From Ignavibacteria bacterium (GTDB taxonomy: Bacteria > Bacteroidota > Ignavibacteria > Ignavibacteriales > SURF-24), in contig JAAXKN010000004.1 of NCBI GenBank assembly GCA_025612375.1, positions 62,001 to 126,000 on the forward strand: DNA of 64,000 nt, given 5' to 3'. The translations under genes were made by a program, and so were the position numbers. Below are positions 34,693 to 42,729 of the stretch, one piece after another. The notes beneath the pieces are model-generated. The model did not search any database, was not told where the DNA came from, and saw only the letters and a program-made list of their open reading frames with translations. Each line of letters begins with the position of its first letter. The first letter of the stretch is position 1.

Positions 34693-36111
34693 CTATTTAT
34701 TTTCATCCTCCCCGCTTAAGTAGTCAAAGAATTTTCCTATCGGGGCAAAAACAAGTTCAATTATCCGCTTTTTGCCGACTACAACCTCTGCAAGGCCATT
34801 GGCGCCATAGATCAGGTTTATGCGCGGGTTCTTTTTAGTAAAACCAACCTGAGCTTCATATACATAACCCAGGCCCTCAACAAGCTTTGTGTCTTTTGCA
34901 AGACTGACCAGCTTGCCTTCCTGAACTCCATATTCCTGATAAGGAAAAGCGTTGAATTTTACAAATACAGGCTGACCTACCTTTACCTTTGAAATATCCT
35001 TGTTCTCAATGTAGATCATTCCATATCTCGGGAAATCATTTCTTATTATTCTGCAGATAACTTCACCCTGATTTATCATCTGGCTTGACTTCACAAAGAG
35101 CTGGCTTACTACACCTGGGAACTGTGCCTTTACTATTGCCTGGCTTTGTGTTATCTCAACGCCCTCGGTTCTGCTGTTGACATTTTTTATTTGCAGATTG
35201 TAATCGCCAAGCTGTACTATGAGGCTCTGGCGGAGTGAGCTCATCTGCTTAAGCGCATTAAGAACTTCTGTCTTAAATGAGCTGATATAATTATCTATTG
35301 ATGAAGAGACAGAGTAGTAGTCCCTTTCCGAATTCATCAAATCCGGACTGGAGATAATGCCTTCTTTTAATAAAGACTTGTTTTCCCTGTAGATCTTTTC
35401 ACGTTTGGACAGAAGAATGTCCGACTTTCTTACTTCATTTAATATGTTATTTGCTTTTACCTTCAAGTCGGATATCATCAGCTGGTATTCATTAAGGCCG
35501 CTGTAGTTTTTTACGTCGTATGCAGCCGAATCAAAACTGAAGTTGTTAAGGTCTGAAGTGACTTCACCGGGAACGGGAACCCTGAACCTCTTGTCGCGTT
35601 TTGCGTAGTACTCTCCAATGCCTTTCGTCTGCTTTATAAACTCATTTAGCTTCAGTATCTTTTTTATCACCTCATCGCGCTTCTCTACAAAATCCTTCCT
35701 TTCCAGGCCTGTTGCATTAATGTTGGGTGAGTAAATTGACAGGAGCACATCGTTGAAAGTGACAATGTCATTTTCATTGATCCCGATTGAAGAGACAATG
35801 CCCGAGAAAGGCGCCTGCACGACGTAATCTTCACCTTTTATGATTAGTGCCGAAGTAACGGTATCATCCACCTCGACAATGGTAGAATAGATTAGGGCGC
35901 CTATCAGAATTACAAAAATGAGATAAATGGGACCACGTAAGACCCAGCTCGGGGGTGTATCCAGAAATGTGGCAACGGATGTCGAAAATTCCTGCCTTGT
36001 TGCGTGCTCAAAAAGATTTAACGCCTTATATTTGACCGGCCCGCCGGGTGCATTGGTATTCTCTTTCTTGCCCTTTTTGAAAAGAGAATAGATCTTTTTT
36101 ATTTTATCCAT
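34693..36111 (-). CDS. HlyD-family membrane fusion protein
   Basis: The 472-residue protein has a cytoplasmic N-terminus and one transmembrane helix (about 58-82, in IYLIFVILIGALIYSTI). A lipoyl/barrel-sandwich half-motif (VVQAPFSGIVSSIGINENDIV) comes before a long coiled coil (about 140-320). The second half-motif (IVKAQFPGVVSQLFVKSSQMI) and a beta-barrel end the protein. This is the usual periplasmic adaptor joining an ABC exporter to a TolC-type channel. It ends two bases before the exporter start. No strong Shine-Dalgarno sequence is seen. Confidence 0.9.
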   Translation of the reverse strand: MDKIKKIYSLFKKGKKENTNAPGGPVKYKALNLFEHATRQEFSTSVATFLDTPPSWVLRGPIYLIFVILIGALIYSTIVEVDDTVTSALIIKGEDYVVQAPFSGIVSSIGINENDIVTFNDVLLSIYSPNINATGLERKDFVEKRDEVIKKILKLNEFIKQTKGIGEYYAKRDKRFRVPVPGEVTSDLNNFSFDSAAYDVKNYSGLNEYQLMISDLKVKANNILNEVRKSDILLSKREKIYRENKSLLKEGIISSPDLMNSERDYYSVSSSIDNYISSFKTEVLNALKQMSSLRQSLIVQLGDYNLQIKNVNSRTEGVEITQSQAIVKAQFPGVVSQLFVKSSQMINQGEVICRIIRNDFPRYGMIYIENKDISKVKVGQPVFVKFNAFPYQEYGVQEGKLVSLAKDTKLVEGLGYVYEAQVGFTKKNPRINLIYGANGLAEVVVGKKRIIELVFAPIGKFFDYLSGEDENK

Positions 36112-36176
36112 TTGTGAAATTTGTCCGTTAAATAAATGGCTCGTGCATTATCAGGTTCAAAACAATCCGCTGTATG

Positions 36177-36228
36177 CCTGCGTCTACTGGCCTGCGTCTA
36201 CTGGCCTGCTTCAGAAGGCCTACTTCAG
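36177..36228. repeat. Short 14-bp tandem repeat
   Basis: CCTGCGTCTACTGG occurs twice in tandem (36177-36190, 36191-36204), followed by a diverged third copy (36205-36218) and a partial fourth (36219-36228) that covers the stop codon of the LRR gene. It looks like replication slippage at the end of the gene. Confidence 0.7.
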
Positions 36229-38337
36229 TATCATGATCTTCTGGGCTTCAGTAAAGCTTCCGCACTTCATCATTACAAAGTAAACCCCGGTTGGAAGATA
36301 CGGGCTTCCCCAGGAAAATTTGTGGTAGCCTTTTGACATCTGTCCCTTCATTATGTCTTCCACCTTTCTGCCCGCTGCGTCATATACACTTATCTCCATG
36401 TAGTCGTCTTTCGGTATTGAAAAGTGCAGCGTAGTGGTTGGATTAAAGGGATTAGGGTATGGCGCGTAAAGTGCGTAAGTACCCTTTTTTATTTTGTCAT
36501 TCGGTGTCTGACAGTGCTGGCTGAAGAGTCCTGTTACAGCTACCGGAAACGGATTCGGATGCAGGAGAAATAAAGGTATGCCTTCCGGATTCTGCATGCC
36601 GTCTTCATCGCAGTAAAGGTAGTTATTAGTTACGTCAAGATTTACAACCTTAAGGCTTTTAACCGTGTCGGGTATAGTCTTAAGGAAGTTATCCGAAATG
36701 TTTATCACGGCAACGGGGTTCTTCAGTTTTGTCAGTACAAGCGGTATTGAACTGAACTTGTTGTTATCAAGATTTATGTTTGCAAGGCTGTCAAGAAGAG
36801 AGAAACTCTCAGGCAGATCACTTAGCTCGTTGTGCGACAGAGTAATATTGACCAGTCTCATTTTCCCAATGCTCTCGGGGAGCTTAAGAAGTTTGTTGTT
36901 CTTAAGACTCAGCACCCTTATATTCTGAAGGCTGCTGAAACTCCCGGGCAGCGTCTCAAGTTTGTTATTCTCCAGGTTCTGCACTTCTATTCCTGTCAGT
37001 CTGCCGTAGCTCTCCGGCAGGTATCTCAGATCGTCATTCTGCAGTGTGATTACCTGAAGCTGCTTTCCTATCCGGCCAATTGAATCAGGCAGCGCCTTTA
37101 ACGGGTTGTCATTCAGATAAAGATTTATCAGCGTACGCAGATTGCCAAAAGACTCGGGAAGCAGTGTAAGTGAGTTATTATTCAGGAATACCGATTCCAG
37201 CAGAGGAAAACTCCCAAATCCTGAAGGGAGTGAAGTAAGACTGTTGTTTGAAAGGTCAAGCATCTTTAACCGGGGAATTTTGCCTATGTCCCCGGGAAGG
37301 AGCGATATTTTGTTGAATGATGCATTCAAAGCCTCAAGGCTGTCCATACGCGGCATGTTCCCGGGTAAAGTTATAAGGAGGTTCTTTGAAACATCCAGTG
37401 ACTTTAGTCCCTTCAGATTAGTAATCCCTTCGGGGAGGCTTTCAAATCTGTTTGAAGAAAGGAATAACTTATTCAGGCGGCTTAAGCTGAACATTCCTTC
37501 AGGAAGCGCCTTCAAGTAGTTATTCTCCAGGTTCAAGAGGCTAAGTTTCTTCAGGCCTGCCATAGTTCCCGGAAGCGCCAGAATTGAGTCGTAGCCGAGA
37601 GAAAGGGTTTCAATGTCAGAAAGGCTCCCCAGGCTGTTGGGCAGCCTGTAAAGTGATCTGTTGTTATCCGCGTACAGCTCTTTAAGCGGCAGCCCGCTCA
37701 GGTCCTCTTCTTTTATATCTTTAATAATATTGCTGGAGAGATTAAGGTATTTGAGGCTTTTGAGGTCCTTAAAAAATTTAATTGATGAGCCGAAACCGGG
37801 AATATAATACAGCGTATCTGCCGGCAGCACCTGCAGAGCATTTGCCGATACATCAAGATAGGATAGTGAACCAAGGTGTACGAACTTTTTAGGAAGTCCG
37901 GTTAACCTGTTTCCGGAAAGGCTTAAGAAACGAAGATTTGTAAAAAGCTGGATATTGTCATCCAGACGTTTAATCGTATTATTATTCAGAATCAGCGTAT
38001 CTAAATTTGTAAGCTTGTATAAATTAACCGGAAGAAAGGTAATCTTGTTATAGCTTAAATCCAGATAATGCAGGGCTGTCAGATTTTCAACCGTTTCGGG
38101 AATATTTTCCAGGTCGTAATTGCTTACGATAAGCTTCTCAAGTCTGCCTGTGAAATAATTCCATTTCTGATAACCTATCGAGCCCGGGGCTTCTCCATAA
38201 AGGCTGTTCGCCGTGCAAAGGTCCCTTATGAATTGAACATCATCCTCATTAAGCGAGAACTGAGCAAAGGTTTTCTGAAGGAAAAAGTTCTGAAAAACAG
38301 CGATAAAGAGTAAAATTTTCAGCCAGTTTATGTTCAT
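36220..38337 (-). CDS. Secreted leucine-rich-repeat protein with T9SS sorting domain
   Basis: The 705-residue protein has a signal peptide (ILLFIAVFQNFFLQKTFAQ) and then about twenty leucine-rich repeats of about 23 residues (pattern L-x-x-L-D-L-S-x-N-x-I-x-x-L-P). It ends in a T9SS type A tail (YPNPFNPTTTLHFSIP and a final AQKIMILK). LRR domains bind proteins, and the T9SS tail predicts surface anchoring or release. It appears to be the first gene of the leftward exporter operon, about 108 bp ahead of the HlyD gene, and is divergent from the SUMF1-fold gene. A role as surface receptor or immunity/target factor for the exported peptides is speculative. Confidence 0.85.
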   Translation of the reverse strand: MNINWLKILLFIAVFQNFFLQKTFAQFSLNEDDVQFIRDLCTANSLYGEAPGSIGYQKWNYFTGRLEKLIVSNYDLENIPETVENLTALHYLDLSYNKITFLPVNLYKLTNLDTLILNNNTIKRLDDNIQLFTNLRFLSLSGNRLTGLPKKFVHLGSLSYLDVSANALQVLPADTLYYIPGFGSSIKFFKDLKSLKYLNLSSNIIKDIKEEDLSGLPLKELYADNNRSLYRLPNSLGSLSDIETLSLGYDSILALPGTMAGLKKLSLLNLENNYLKALPEGMFSLSRLNKLFLSSNRFESLPEGITNLKGLKSLDVSKNLLITLPGNMPRMDSLEALNASFNKISLLPGDIGKIPRLKMLDLSNNSLTSLPSGFGSFPLLESVFLNNNSLTLLPESFGNLRTLINLYLNDNPLKALPDSIGRIGKQLQVITLQNDDLRYLPESYGRLTGIEVQNLENNKLETLPGSFSSLQNIRVLSLKNNKLLKLPESIGKMRLVNITLSHNELSDLPESFSLLDSLANINLDNNKFSSIPLVLTKLKNPVAVINISDNFLKTIPDTVKSLKVVNLDVTNNYLYCDEDGMQNPEGIPLFLLHPNPFPVAVTGLFSQHCQTPNDKIKKGTYALYAPYPNPFNPTTTLHFSIPKDDYMEISVYDAAGRKVEDIMKGQMSKGYHKFSWGSPYLPTGVYFVMMKCGSFTEAQKIMILK

Positions 38338-38479
38338 TCTTTCAAAATTCGTTTCAGAGGTTCTTAAAGTAAGAAATTTTGATTTTAAAGCAAAATCCTT
38401 ATAAAGAAAATTCCTTTAGATTTATTTTCGTATTTTGCATAAGTTTTTTTAACGGAATTCCTATTACTAACGCTGAGAA

Positions 38480-40048
38480 ATGGTTTCAATGAAAGCTTTT
38501 ATCTTTGTTTCGGCCATATTATTAGTATTCCCTTTCTATTCTTTTGCCGGAGAAATTCAGGTGAAGAATGCCCGGATCGATGAAATAAACAATCAAAAAA
38601 AATATGCATTCATTAGCTTCGATGTATCCTGGGAAAATTCATGGCGGAGTGACATTACCGGAATGGGCTACGCCGAACCGTATAACTACGACGCTGCATG
38701 GGTATTTGTAAAATTCAGGGATAAGGCAGGGCGCTTCAGGCATGCAAGCCTTTCAGCAATCAGCAAAAGCCACCGTTCAGACGGGAAAGCCGCCATCAGT
38801 GCCTCGCGCGACGGCAGGGGGGTGTTTGTTTATTCGGCAAAGAATTTTTCCGGACCAGCAGACTACAAAGGAATTAAACTGAAGTGGAATTTCGGCTCCG
38901 ATAACATAGATATAAATCAGGATACTGAAATCAGAGTCCTGGCAGTTGAAATGGTCTTTATCCCCGGGGGCTCTTTTTATGCCGGCGACGGAGGCTCTTA
39001 CGGGAGCTTCTTTAACACCAGGCAAGGTGTGCCTGCACTCGTTTCGCAGGAGCCGGTGCTTCTTAAGGCCTCAAGCAACAGCTTTGATGACGGGGCACTT
39101 TCTAATGAGGGAGTGTGGGTTTCAGGAACCTCAGGCATCAGATCTAAAGATGGGGATTTTGAAAATCCCGAATTTCCTACGGGATATGGCGCCTTTTACG
39201 TCATGAAGTATGAAATTTCACAGGGGGAATATGCAGGATTTCTGAACCTTATTTCCGCCGGGCAGTCGCATGGGCGTGACCTTAATGCCGAAGGCCAATA
39301 CAGAAATACAATTACGTTTAATGGCAGGCAGTTCGTTGCAAAGCGACCTAAACGTGCCTGCAACTTCCTGAGCTGGATGGATGGTGCTGCTTATGCCGAC
39401 TGGACAGGCATGCGCCCGATGACAGAACTGGAATTTGAAAAAGCCTGCCGCGGATACAATTCTAATACAAATGATGCCAATTTGCCCGTGAAAAACGAGT
39501 ATGCCTGGAATGATGATTCCATTGCGGCTGCGGGAGTAATTGCAGGAACTGAAGACGGTTCTGAATCTGTAAATGGCAATGCGGCCTTTGACAACGTGAC
39601 CTATAAAGGTGGGGACGGATTGTACGGCCCCTTGGGGTGCGGAGTCTTTGAAAAACCCGGCCCGCGGAACCTTTCAGGCAAAAGCTACTACGGTGTCTGT
39701 GAACTAAGCGGGAACCTTTCTGAACAGTGTGTCACACTTGGCAATACAGCAGGGCGTTCATTTATGGGAAACGACGGCGACGGAGTGCTGACTGAAACAG
39801 GAGAAGCCGATGAGAGCAGCTGGCCGGGAATTAACGGCAATGCCGATGAGGACAAGGCCAACCTTAAGTACATTGGAAACATCGTGGAATCTCCCGGGAT
39901 CACTGCTGCAGCAGGAAGCGGGCAGAGGGGCGGAAACTGGTATACAAGAAAAACCTTCCTCATGATAAGCGACAGGGCATTTGCCTCGCATCCTTCAGGC
40001 CGGAGGTCAGAGTACGCCGGTTTCAGATGTGTAAAATATGCACAGTAA
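38480..40048 (+). CDS. Secreted SUMF1/FGE-fold protein without the catalytic cysteines
   Basis: The 522-residue protein has a signal peptide (ILLVFPFYSFAG), a beta-rich N-terminal domain (about 25-155) and a SUMF1-type C-terminal domain (about 160-520). SUMF1 marks are MVFIPGGSFYAGD, FYVMKYEISQGEYAGFLN, RPMTELEFEKACRG and the terminal RGGNW and YAGFRCVK. True formylglycine-generating enzymes carry two cysteines after the RGG-W/Y motif. Here that stretch is YTRKTFLMIS, so oxidase activity is unlikely. The fold also occurs in T9SS/gliding proteins (GldK/GldJ) and in lectin-like binders. It is divergent from the exporter operon and upstream of the precursor genes. An ATG three codons later is an alternative start. 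Confidence 0.83.
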   Translation: MVSMKAFIFVSAILLVFPFYSFAGEIQVKNARIDEINNQKKYAFISFDVSWENSWRSDITGMGYAEPYNYDAAWVFVKFRDKAGRFRHASLSAISKSHRSDGKAAISASRDGRGVFVYSAKNFSGPADYKGIKLKWNFGSDNIDINQDTEIRVLAVEMVFIPGGSFYAGDGGSYGSFFNTRQGVPALVSQEPVLLKASSNSFDDGALSNEGVWVSGTSGIRSKDGDFENPEFPTGYGAFYVMKYEISQGEYAGFLNLISAGQSHGRDLNAEGQYRNTITFNGRQFVAKRPKRACNFLSWMDGAAYADWTGMRPMTELEFEKACRGYNSNTNDANLPVKNEYAWNDDSIAAAGVIAGTEDGSESVNGNAAFDNVTYKGGDGLYGPLGCGVFEKPGPRNLSGKSYYGVCELSGNLSEQCVTLGNTAGRSFMGNDGDGVLTETGEADESSWPGINGNADEDKANLKYIGNIVESPGITAAAGSGQRGGNWYTRKTFLMISDRAFASHPSGRRSEYAGFRCVKYAQ

Positions 40049-40103
40049 TTTTTCCCAATTGGGCTACATACAATGCCTTAGCCCTTCCCTTCAGCACGAT
40101 TTC

Positions 40104-40144
40104 CGGCTGTAATATTACAACTATCAATTATAATATTACAGCCG
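40104..40144 (+). promoter_or_regulatory. Candidate enhancer: two palindromic dyads upstream of the precursor promoter
   Basis: TGTAATATTACA (40109-40120, perfect palindrome) and TATAATATTACA (40129-40140) have centres 20 bp apart, about two helical turns. Together with flanking bases they form a 14-bp perfect inverted repeat (40104-40117 with 40131-40144). They lie about 115-135 bp upstream of the predicted sigma-54 start. This is the usual place for enhancer-binding protein sites. No T-run follows, so a terminator is less likely. Confidence 0.55.
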
Positions 40145-40222
40145 CATTAAAGAATTTTACTTTTTTTGGCGCCTGCCCTTTAGAAATTAAGGAAAATCAT
40201 GCTGTAACAGCTCCCTGATTTC

Positions 40223-40237
40223 AGGCACAATACTTGT
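40223..40237 (+). promoter_or_regulatory. Sigma-54-like promoter of the precursor genes
   Basis: AGGCAC-N5-TTGT fits the -24/-12 consensus TGGCAC-N5-TTGC with exact spacing and two mismatches, one of them at the important -12 C. Transcription would begin near 40249, leaving about a 40-nt leader with AGGAGG before the first precursor gene. The presence of a sigma-54 activator gene in the same locus supports the call. Confidence 0.5.
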
Positions 40238-40288
40238 ATCAAAAGCAGCAGACGTTTACTTAAGCTAAACTAAATTACAGGAGGTCTT

Positions 40289-40735
40289 ATGGCAAGAATT
40301 AAATTAAATGATCTGGAAGCTAACCAGCAGCTTGATGCTGAAGCACTGAAAAATGTAACAGGCGGCGCAGGAACATATACCAATGCTGCAAATACTGGTA
40401 CAAAAACAGGCGGCAATTCCACCAACTATGGTACACAAGGTGGCGGCACAGGCGGACAGGGCGGATATTCAAGCGGCGGCTATACACAGGGCGGAAGCGG
40501 TTTCGGCGGCCAGGGTATTGGCGGCGGCGCATCTTCAAGCGGATGGGGCTTCCTGAATTTTGGCGGCGGTAATAAAGGCGGCGCAGGCTACGGCGGAAAT
40601 GCATCGGCTTCAACCGTTGGCACAGTAGGCGGCTCAGGCGGAGCCGGCGGATCTGCTGTCGGAGTAATGAATTCCGGAAATGTAACTGACAATATGTCTG
40701 AATCTGTTTCAATTCCTGTAACACTAAGCTTATAA
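40289..40735 (+). CDS. Glycine-rich precursor peptide with double-glycine leader, copy 1
   Basis: The 148-residue product begins with a leader (ARIKLNDLEANQQLDAEAL, then KNVTGG, residues 1-26) of the type cut after GG by C39 peptidases. The remaining 122 residues are about one third glycine, with Ser, Thr, Asn, Ala and aromatic residues and no cysteine. The core holds only two acidic residues (D and E in VTDNMSESV) and two lysines, and all four are conserved in copy 2. The C-terminus SVSIPVTLSL is strand-like. A strong AGGAGG precedes the ATG. I recognise no named family beyond the leader type. It may be a glycine-rich bacteriocin-like peptide, a modified RiPP or a surface polymer subunit. 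Confidence 0.85.
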   Translation: MARIKLNDLEANQQLDAEALKNVTGGAGTYTNAANTGTKTGGNSTNYGTQGGGTGGQGGYSSGGYTQGGSGFGGQGIGGGASSSGWGFLNFGGGNKGGAGYGGNASASTVGTVGGSGGAGGSAVGVMNSGNVTDNMSESVSIPVTLSL

Positions 40736-40745
40736 GGAGAATAAT

Positions 40746-41198
40746 ATGTCAAGAATAAAACTTAATGATCTCGAAGAAAACCAGCAGCTTGATGCCGAAG
40801 CCTTGAAACAGGTTACCGGCGGAAATAACTTTACAAACTCTGCAAACACCGGTACAAAAACTGGCGGCAACTCCACAAACTACGGCACACAAGGCGGCGG
40901 CACAGGCGGTTCTGGCGGCGGATCCTACGGCGGATGGACCTCAGGCGGCAGCGCCGCAGGCGGTACAGGCTTCGGCGGAAGTGCTTCAGGCGGAGCAGGA
41001 AGCTGGGGATTCTTAAATTTCGGCAGCACTGGCAATAAAGGCGGCGCAGGCTACGGCGGAAATGCCTCGGCTTCAACCGTTGGCGCTGTCGGCGGTTCAG
41101 GCGGAGCCGGCGGATCTGCTGTCGGTGTCATGGGTTCGGGAAATGTTTCCGATAACGTATCGGAATCTGTTTCAATACCAATTACCATGTCTTTATAA
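40746..41198 (+). CDS. Glycine-rich precursor peptide with double-glycine leader, copy 2
   Basis: The 150-residue product is a paralogue of copy 1, 10 bp downstream with its own Shine-Dalgarno sequence (AAGGAG). The leader (residues 1-26, ending KQVTGG) differs at few positions. Blocks conserved between the two cores are NTGTKTGGNSTNYGTQGGG, WGFLNFG, NKGGAGYGGNASASTVG and the tail SVSIPITMSL. The central glycine-rich segment differs in sequence and length. The two acidic residues (in VSDNVSESV) and two lysines of the core are again the only charged ones. A terminator follows directly, so the two precursors form their own short transcript and can be made in large amounts. Confidence 0.85.
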   Translation: MSRIKLNDLEENQQLDAEALKQVTGGNNFTNSANTGTKTGGNSTNYGTQGGGTGGSGGGSYGGWTSGGSAAGGTGFGGSASGGAGSWGFLNFGSTGNKGGAGYGGNASASTVGAVGGSGGAGGSAVGVMGSGNVSDNVSESVSIPITMSL

Positions 41199-41210
41199 TT
41201 TTATAAAAGG

Positions 41211-41235
41211 TCCCGGCTTGCCCGGGATCTTTTTC
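41211..41235 (+). terminator. Rho-independent terminator after the precursor genes
   Basis: TCCCGG (41211-41216) pairs with CCGGGA (41222-41227), followed by TCTTTTT. It lies 12 bp after the second precursor stop and separates the precursor transcript from the chaperone/isomerase genes. Confidence 0.85.
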
Positions 41236-41331
41236 ATCATTATGGCAGCTTAAGAATTTAAAATACGTTCGATAAAAATTTATAAATGAAATTTTATTGA
41301 GTTTTCGTTAAGTTGTTGTCCGATTTTTGTT

Positions 41332-41351
41332 TCTCAACACCGGTGTTGAGA
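41332..41351 (+). promoter_or_regulatory. Perfect 20-bp palindrome upstream of the repeat-chaperone gene
   Basis: TCTCAACACC is followed without a gap by its reverse complement GGTGTTGAGA. It lies 32-51 bp ahead of the start codon in the promoter of the downstream two-gene unit. A palindrome with no loop is more like a protein-binding operator than a hairpin. The binding protein is unknown, and it does not match the dyads at 40109-40140. Confidence 0.6.
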
Positions 41352-41382
41352 GTTATCACTGTCTATCTTGTAAGGAGGATTC

Positions 41383-42699
41383 ATGGAAAAATTTTTCTTT
41401 AGTGTTCGTAATTCCCGGATCAATTGCACTGACGTCCTAAAGTTCATGAAATTAACCGGCCTTTTTCATACCGCTCACACCTATACAGCAATGAACTCAA
41501 TCCTGAAAGAATTTGCAAAAAAAGCAGGTGTAACCGTATCTGATGAGATGCTGCAGAGTTATGCTGACTATAAAAGAAAGCAGCTTGGACTTCTCAAGGC
41601 CGAGCAGATGCAGAAGTATCTGGATACGCTTGAAGTATCTCTGGACGATTGGGAAAATTCACTTGAGGATGAGCTCTACCGAAACGAGTTGAGAAATAAA
41701 TTGGGCGGCTCTGTTTATGTCGGGGATGCCTGGAATATACTTAAAACAATTCCCGAAATCAGAAACAGCATAAATGACCTCATAGCCGAAAAAGCCGCAA
41801 ACTGTAAATTGGACCTTAACGATGAAGAACTTCAGAAAGAATCCGACGCATTAAGAAGAGCTCTGAACCTCCACAAAAAAAGTGACCTGGAAGTTTACCT
41901 GACCAGCCTTAACATGAATGAGGACGACTGGGAAAAAAGCGTAACGGCTAACCTGATGTCAAAGAAATTAAAACAGGAAAATGTCTCTCCTTTAACTAAA
42001 GCAGAAGTGGCAGGCATATTAAACCGTTATCCCGTAATAAAAGATCTTTTAAGCAAACTTGTTTTCGGCAACGTGATAAGAGCCAAGGCTTCCGAACTGA
42101 ACCTTACGGTAAGCGATGATGAACTGAACGCCTACACCGAAAATTTCCGCAGGGCTCTTGCCCTTCATAAGCTTGAACATTTTAACATATGGCTCAATGC
42201 TGCCGGACTGACAATAGATGATTTTGAAATTATGGCTGAAACAGCCATACTGACAAAAAAAGTTATCCTGAATACTGATGAGATTCTCCATAGCGGCAAT
42301 ATTGAAAAAGGGGTGAAATGCAGCTCATTCTTCAGCGATGCTCTTCTGGAAGTAATTTCACAGGAACTCGTTGTTGCAGACGCAAAAGAAAAAGGCGTCA
42401 GGATAACAAATAAAGATCTTCAGGAACTCTCAGATGCCTTAAGGCGTGTTAACGGATACCATAATGCTTCAGTCTTCAAAAAGCACCTTGAATTCTACGA
42501 TCTTTCAGCTGAGTACTGGGAAGAGTACGTGGAAAAACAGGCCTTTATCAGGAAGATGAAACAATCTCAGACAACGGACAAAAAACTTCTGGAGTACCTC
42601 CACAACAATAACGAAGTTTTAGATTCAGTGAAGGCCGGTGCATTCAAAGAGTATGCTTATAACCTGTCGGACAAGACAGCACTTGAATGGTTCAACTAA
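41383..42699 (+). CDS. Cytosolic protein of four SurA-N-like helical repeats
   Basis: The 438-residue protein has no signal peptide and no prolyl-isomerase domain. It contains four related units (about 15-107, 115-198, 207-296, 315-394). Each has the pattern VSDEELQ-x-x-A-D-x-x-RR-x-L-x-L-x-x-x-x-x-x-x-x-YL-x-x-x-x-x-x-x-DDWE. A single unit of the same type begins the downstream PpiC isomerase. The pattern resembles the SurA N-terminal chaperone domain. GGAGG precedes the ATG. By position it should bind the precursors in the cytoplasm, perhaps at the leader, before or during export. That role is inference. Confidence 0.75.
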   Translation: MEKFFFSVRNSRINCTDVLKFMKLTGLFHTAHTYTAMNSILKEFAKKAGVTVSDEMLQSYADYKRKQLGLLKAEQMQKYLDTLEVSLDDWENSLEDELYRNELRNKLGGSVYVGDAWNILKTIPEIRNSINDLIAEKAANCKLDLNDEELQKESDALRRALNLHKKSDLEVYLTSLNMNEDDWEKSVTANLMSKKLKQENVSPLTKAEVAGILNRYPVIKDLLSKLVFGNVIRAKASELNLTVSDDELNAYTENFRRALALHKLEHFNIWLNAAGLTIDDFEIMAETAILTKKVILNTDEILHSGNIEKGVKCSSFFSDALLEVISQELVVADAKEKGVRITNKDLQELSDALRRVNGYHNASVFKKHLEFYDLSAEYWEEYVEKQAFIRKMKQSQTTDKKLLEYLHNNNEVLDSVKAGAFKEYAYNLSDKTALEWFN

Positions 42700-42729
42700 T
42701 CAGTTTTATAAATTATACGGAATTGCCAA

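Noticed and set aside
38480-40048. Active formylglycine-generating enzyme acting on the precursors
   Set aside because: The two catalytic cysteines are absent, the protein has a signal peptide and the precursors have no cysteine to oxidise.
40104-40144. The perfect 14-bp inverted repeat as a terminator of the SUMF1-fold gene
   Set aside because: The stem is mostly A/T with no T-run after it. The internal palindromes 20 bp apart and the position before a sigma-54-like promoter fit protein binding better.
40320-41076. Arginine-rich minus-strand frames opposite the precursor genes
   Set aside because: They are the expected shadow of glycine-rich coding sequence and have no start or ribosome site of their own.
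40289-41198. Lanthipeptide or thiopeptide precursors
   Set aside because: The cores have no cysteine, and no LanB/LanC/LanM or YcaO gene is present in the window.
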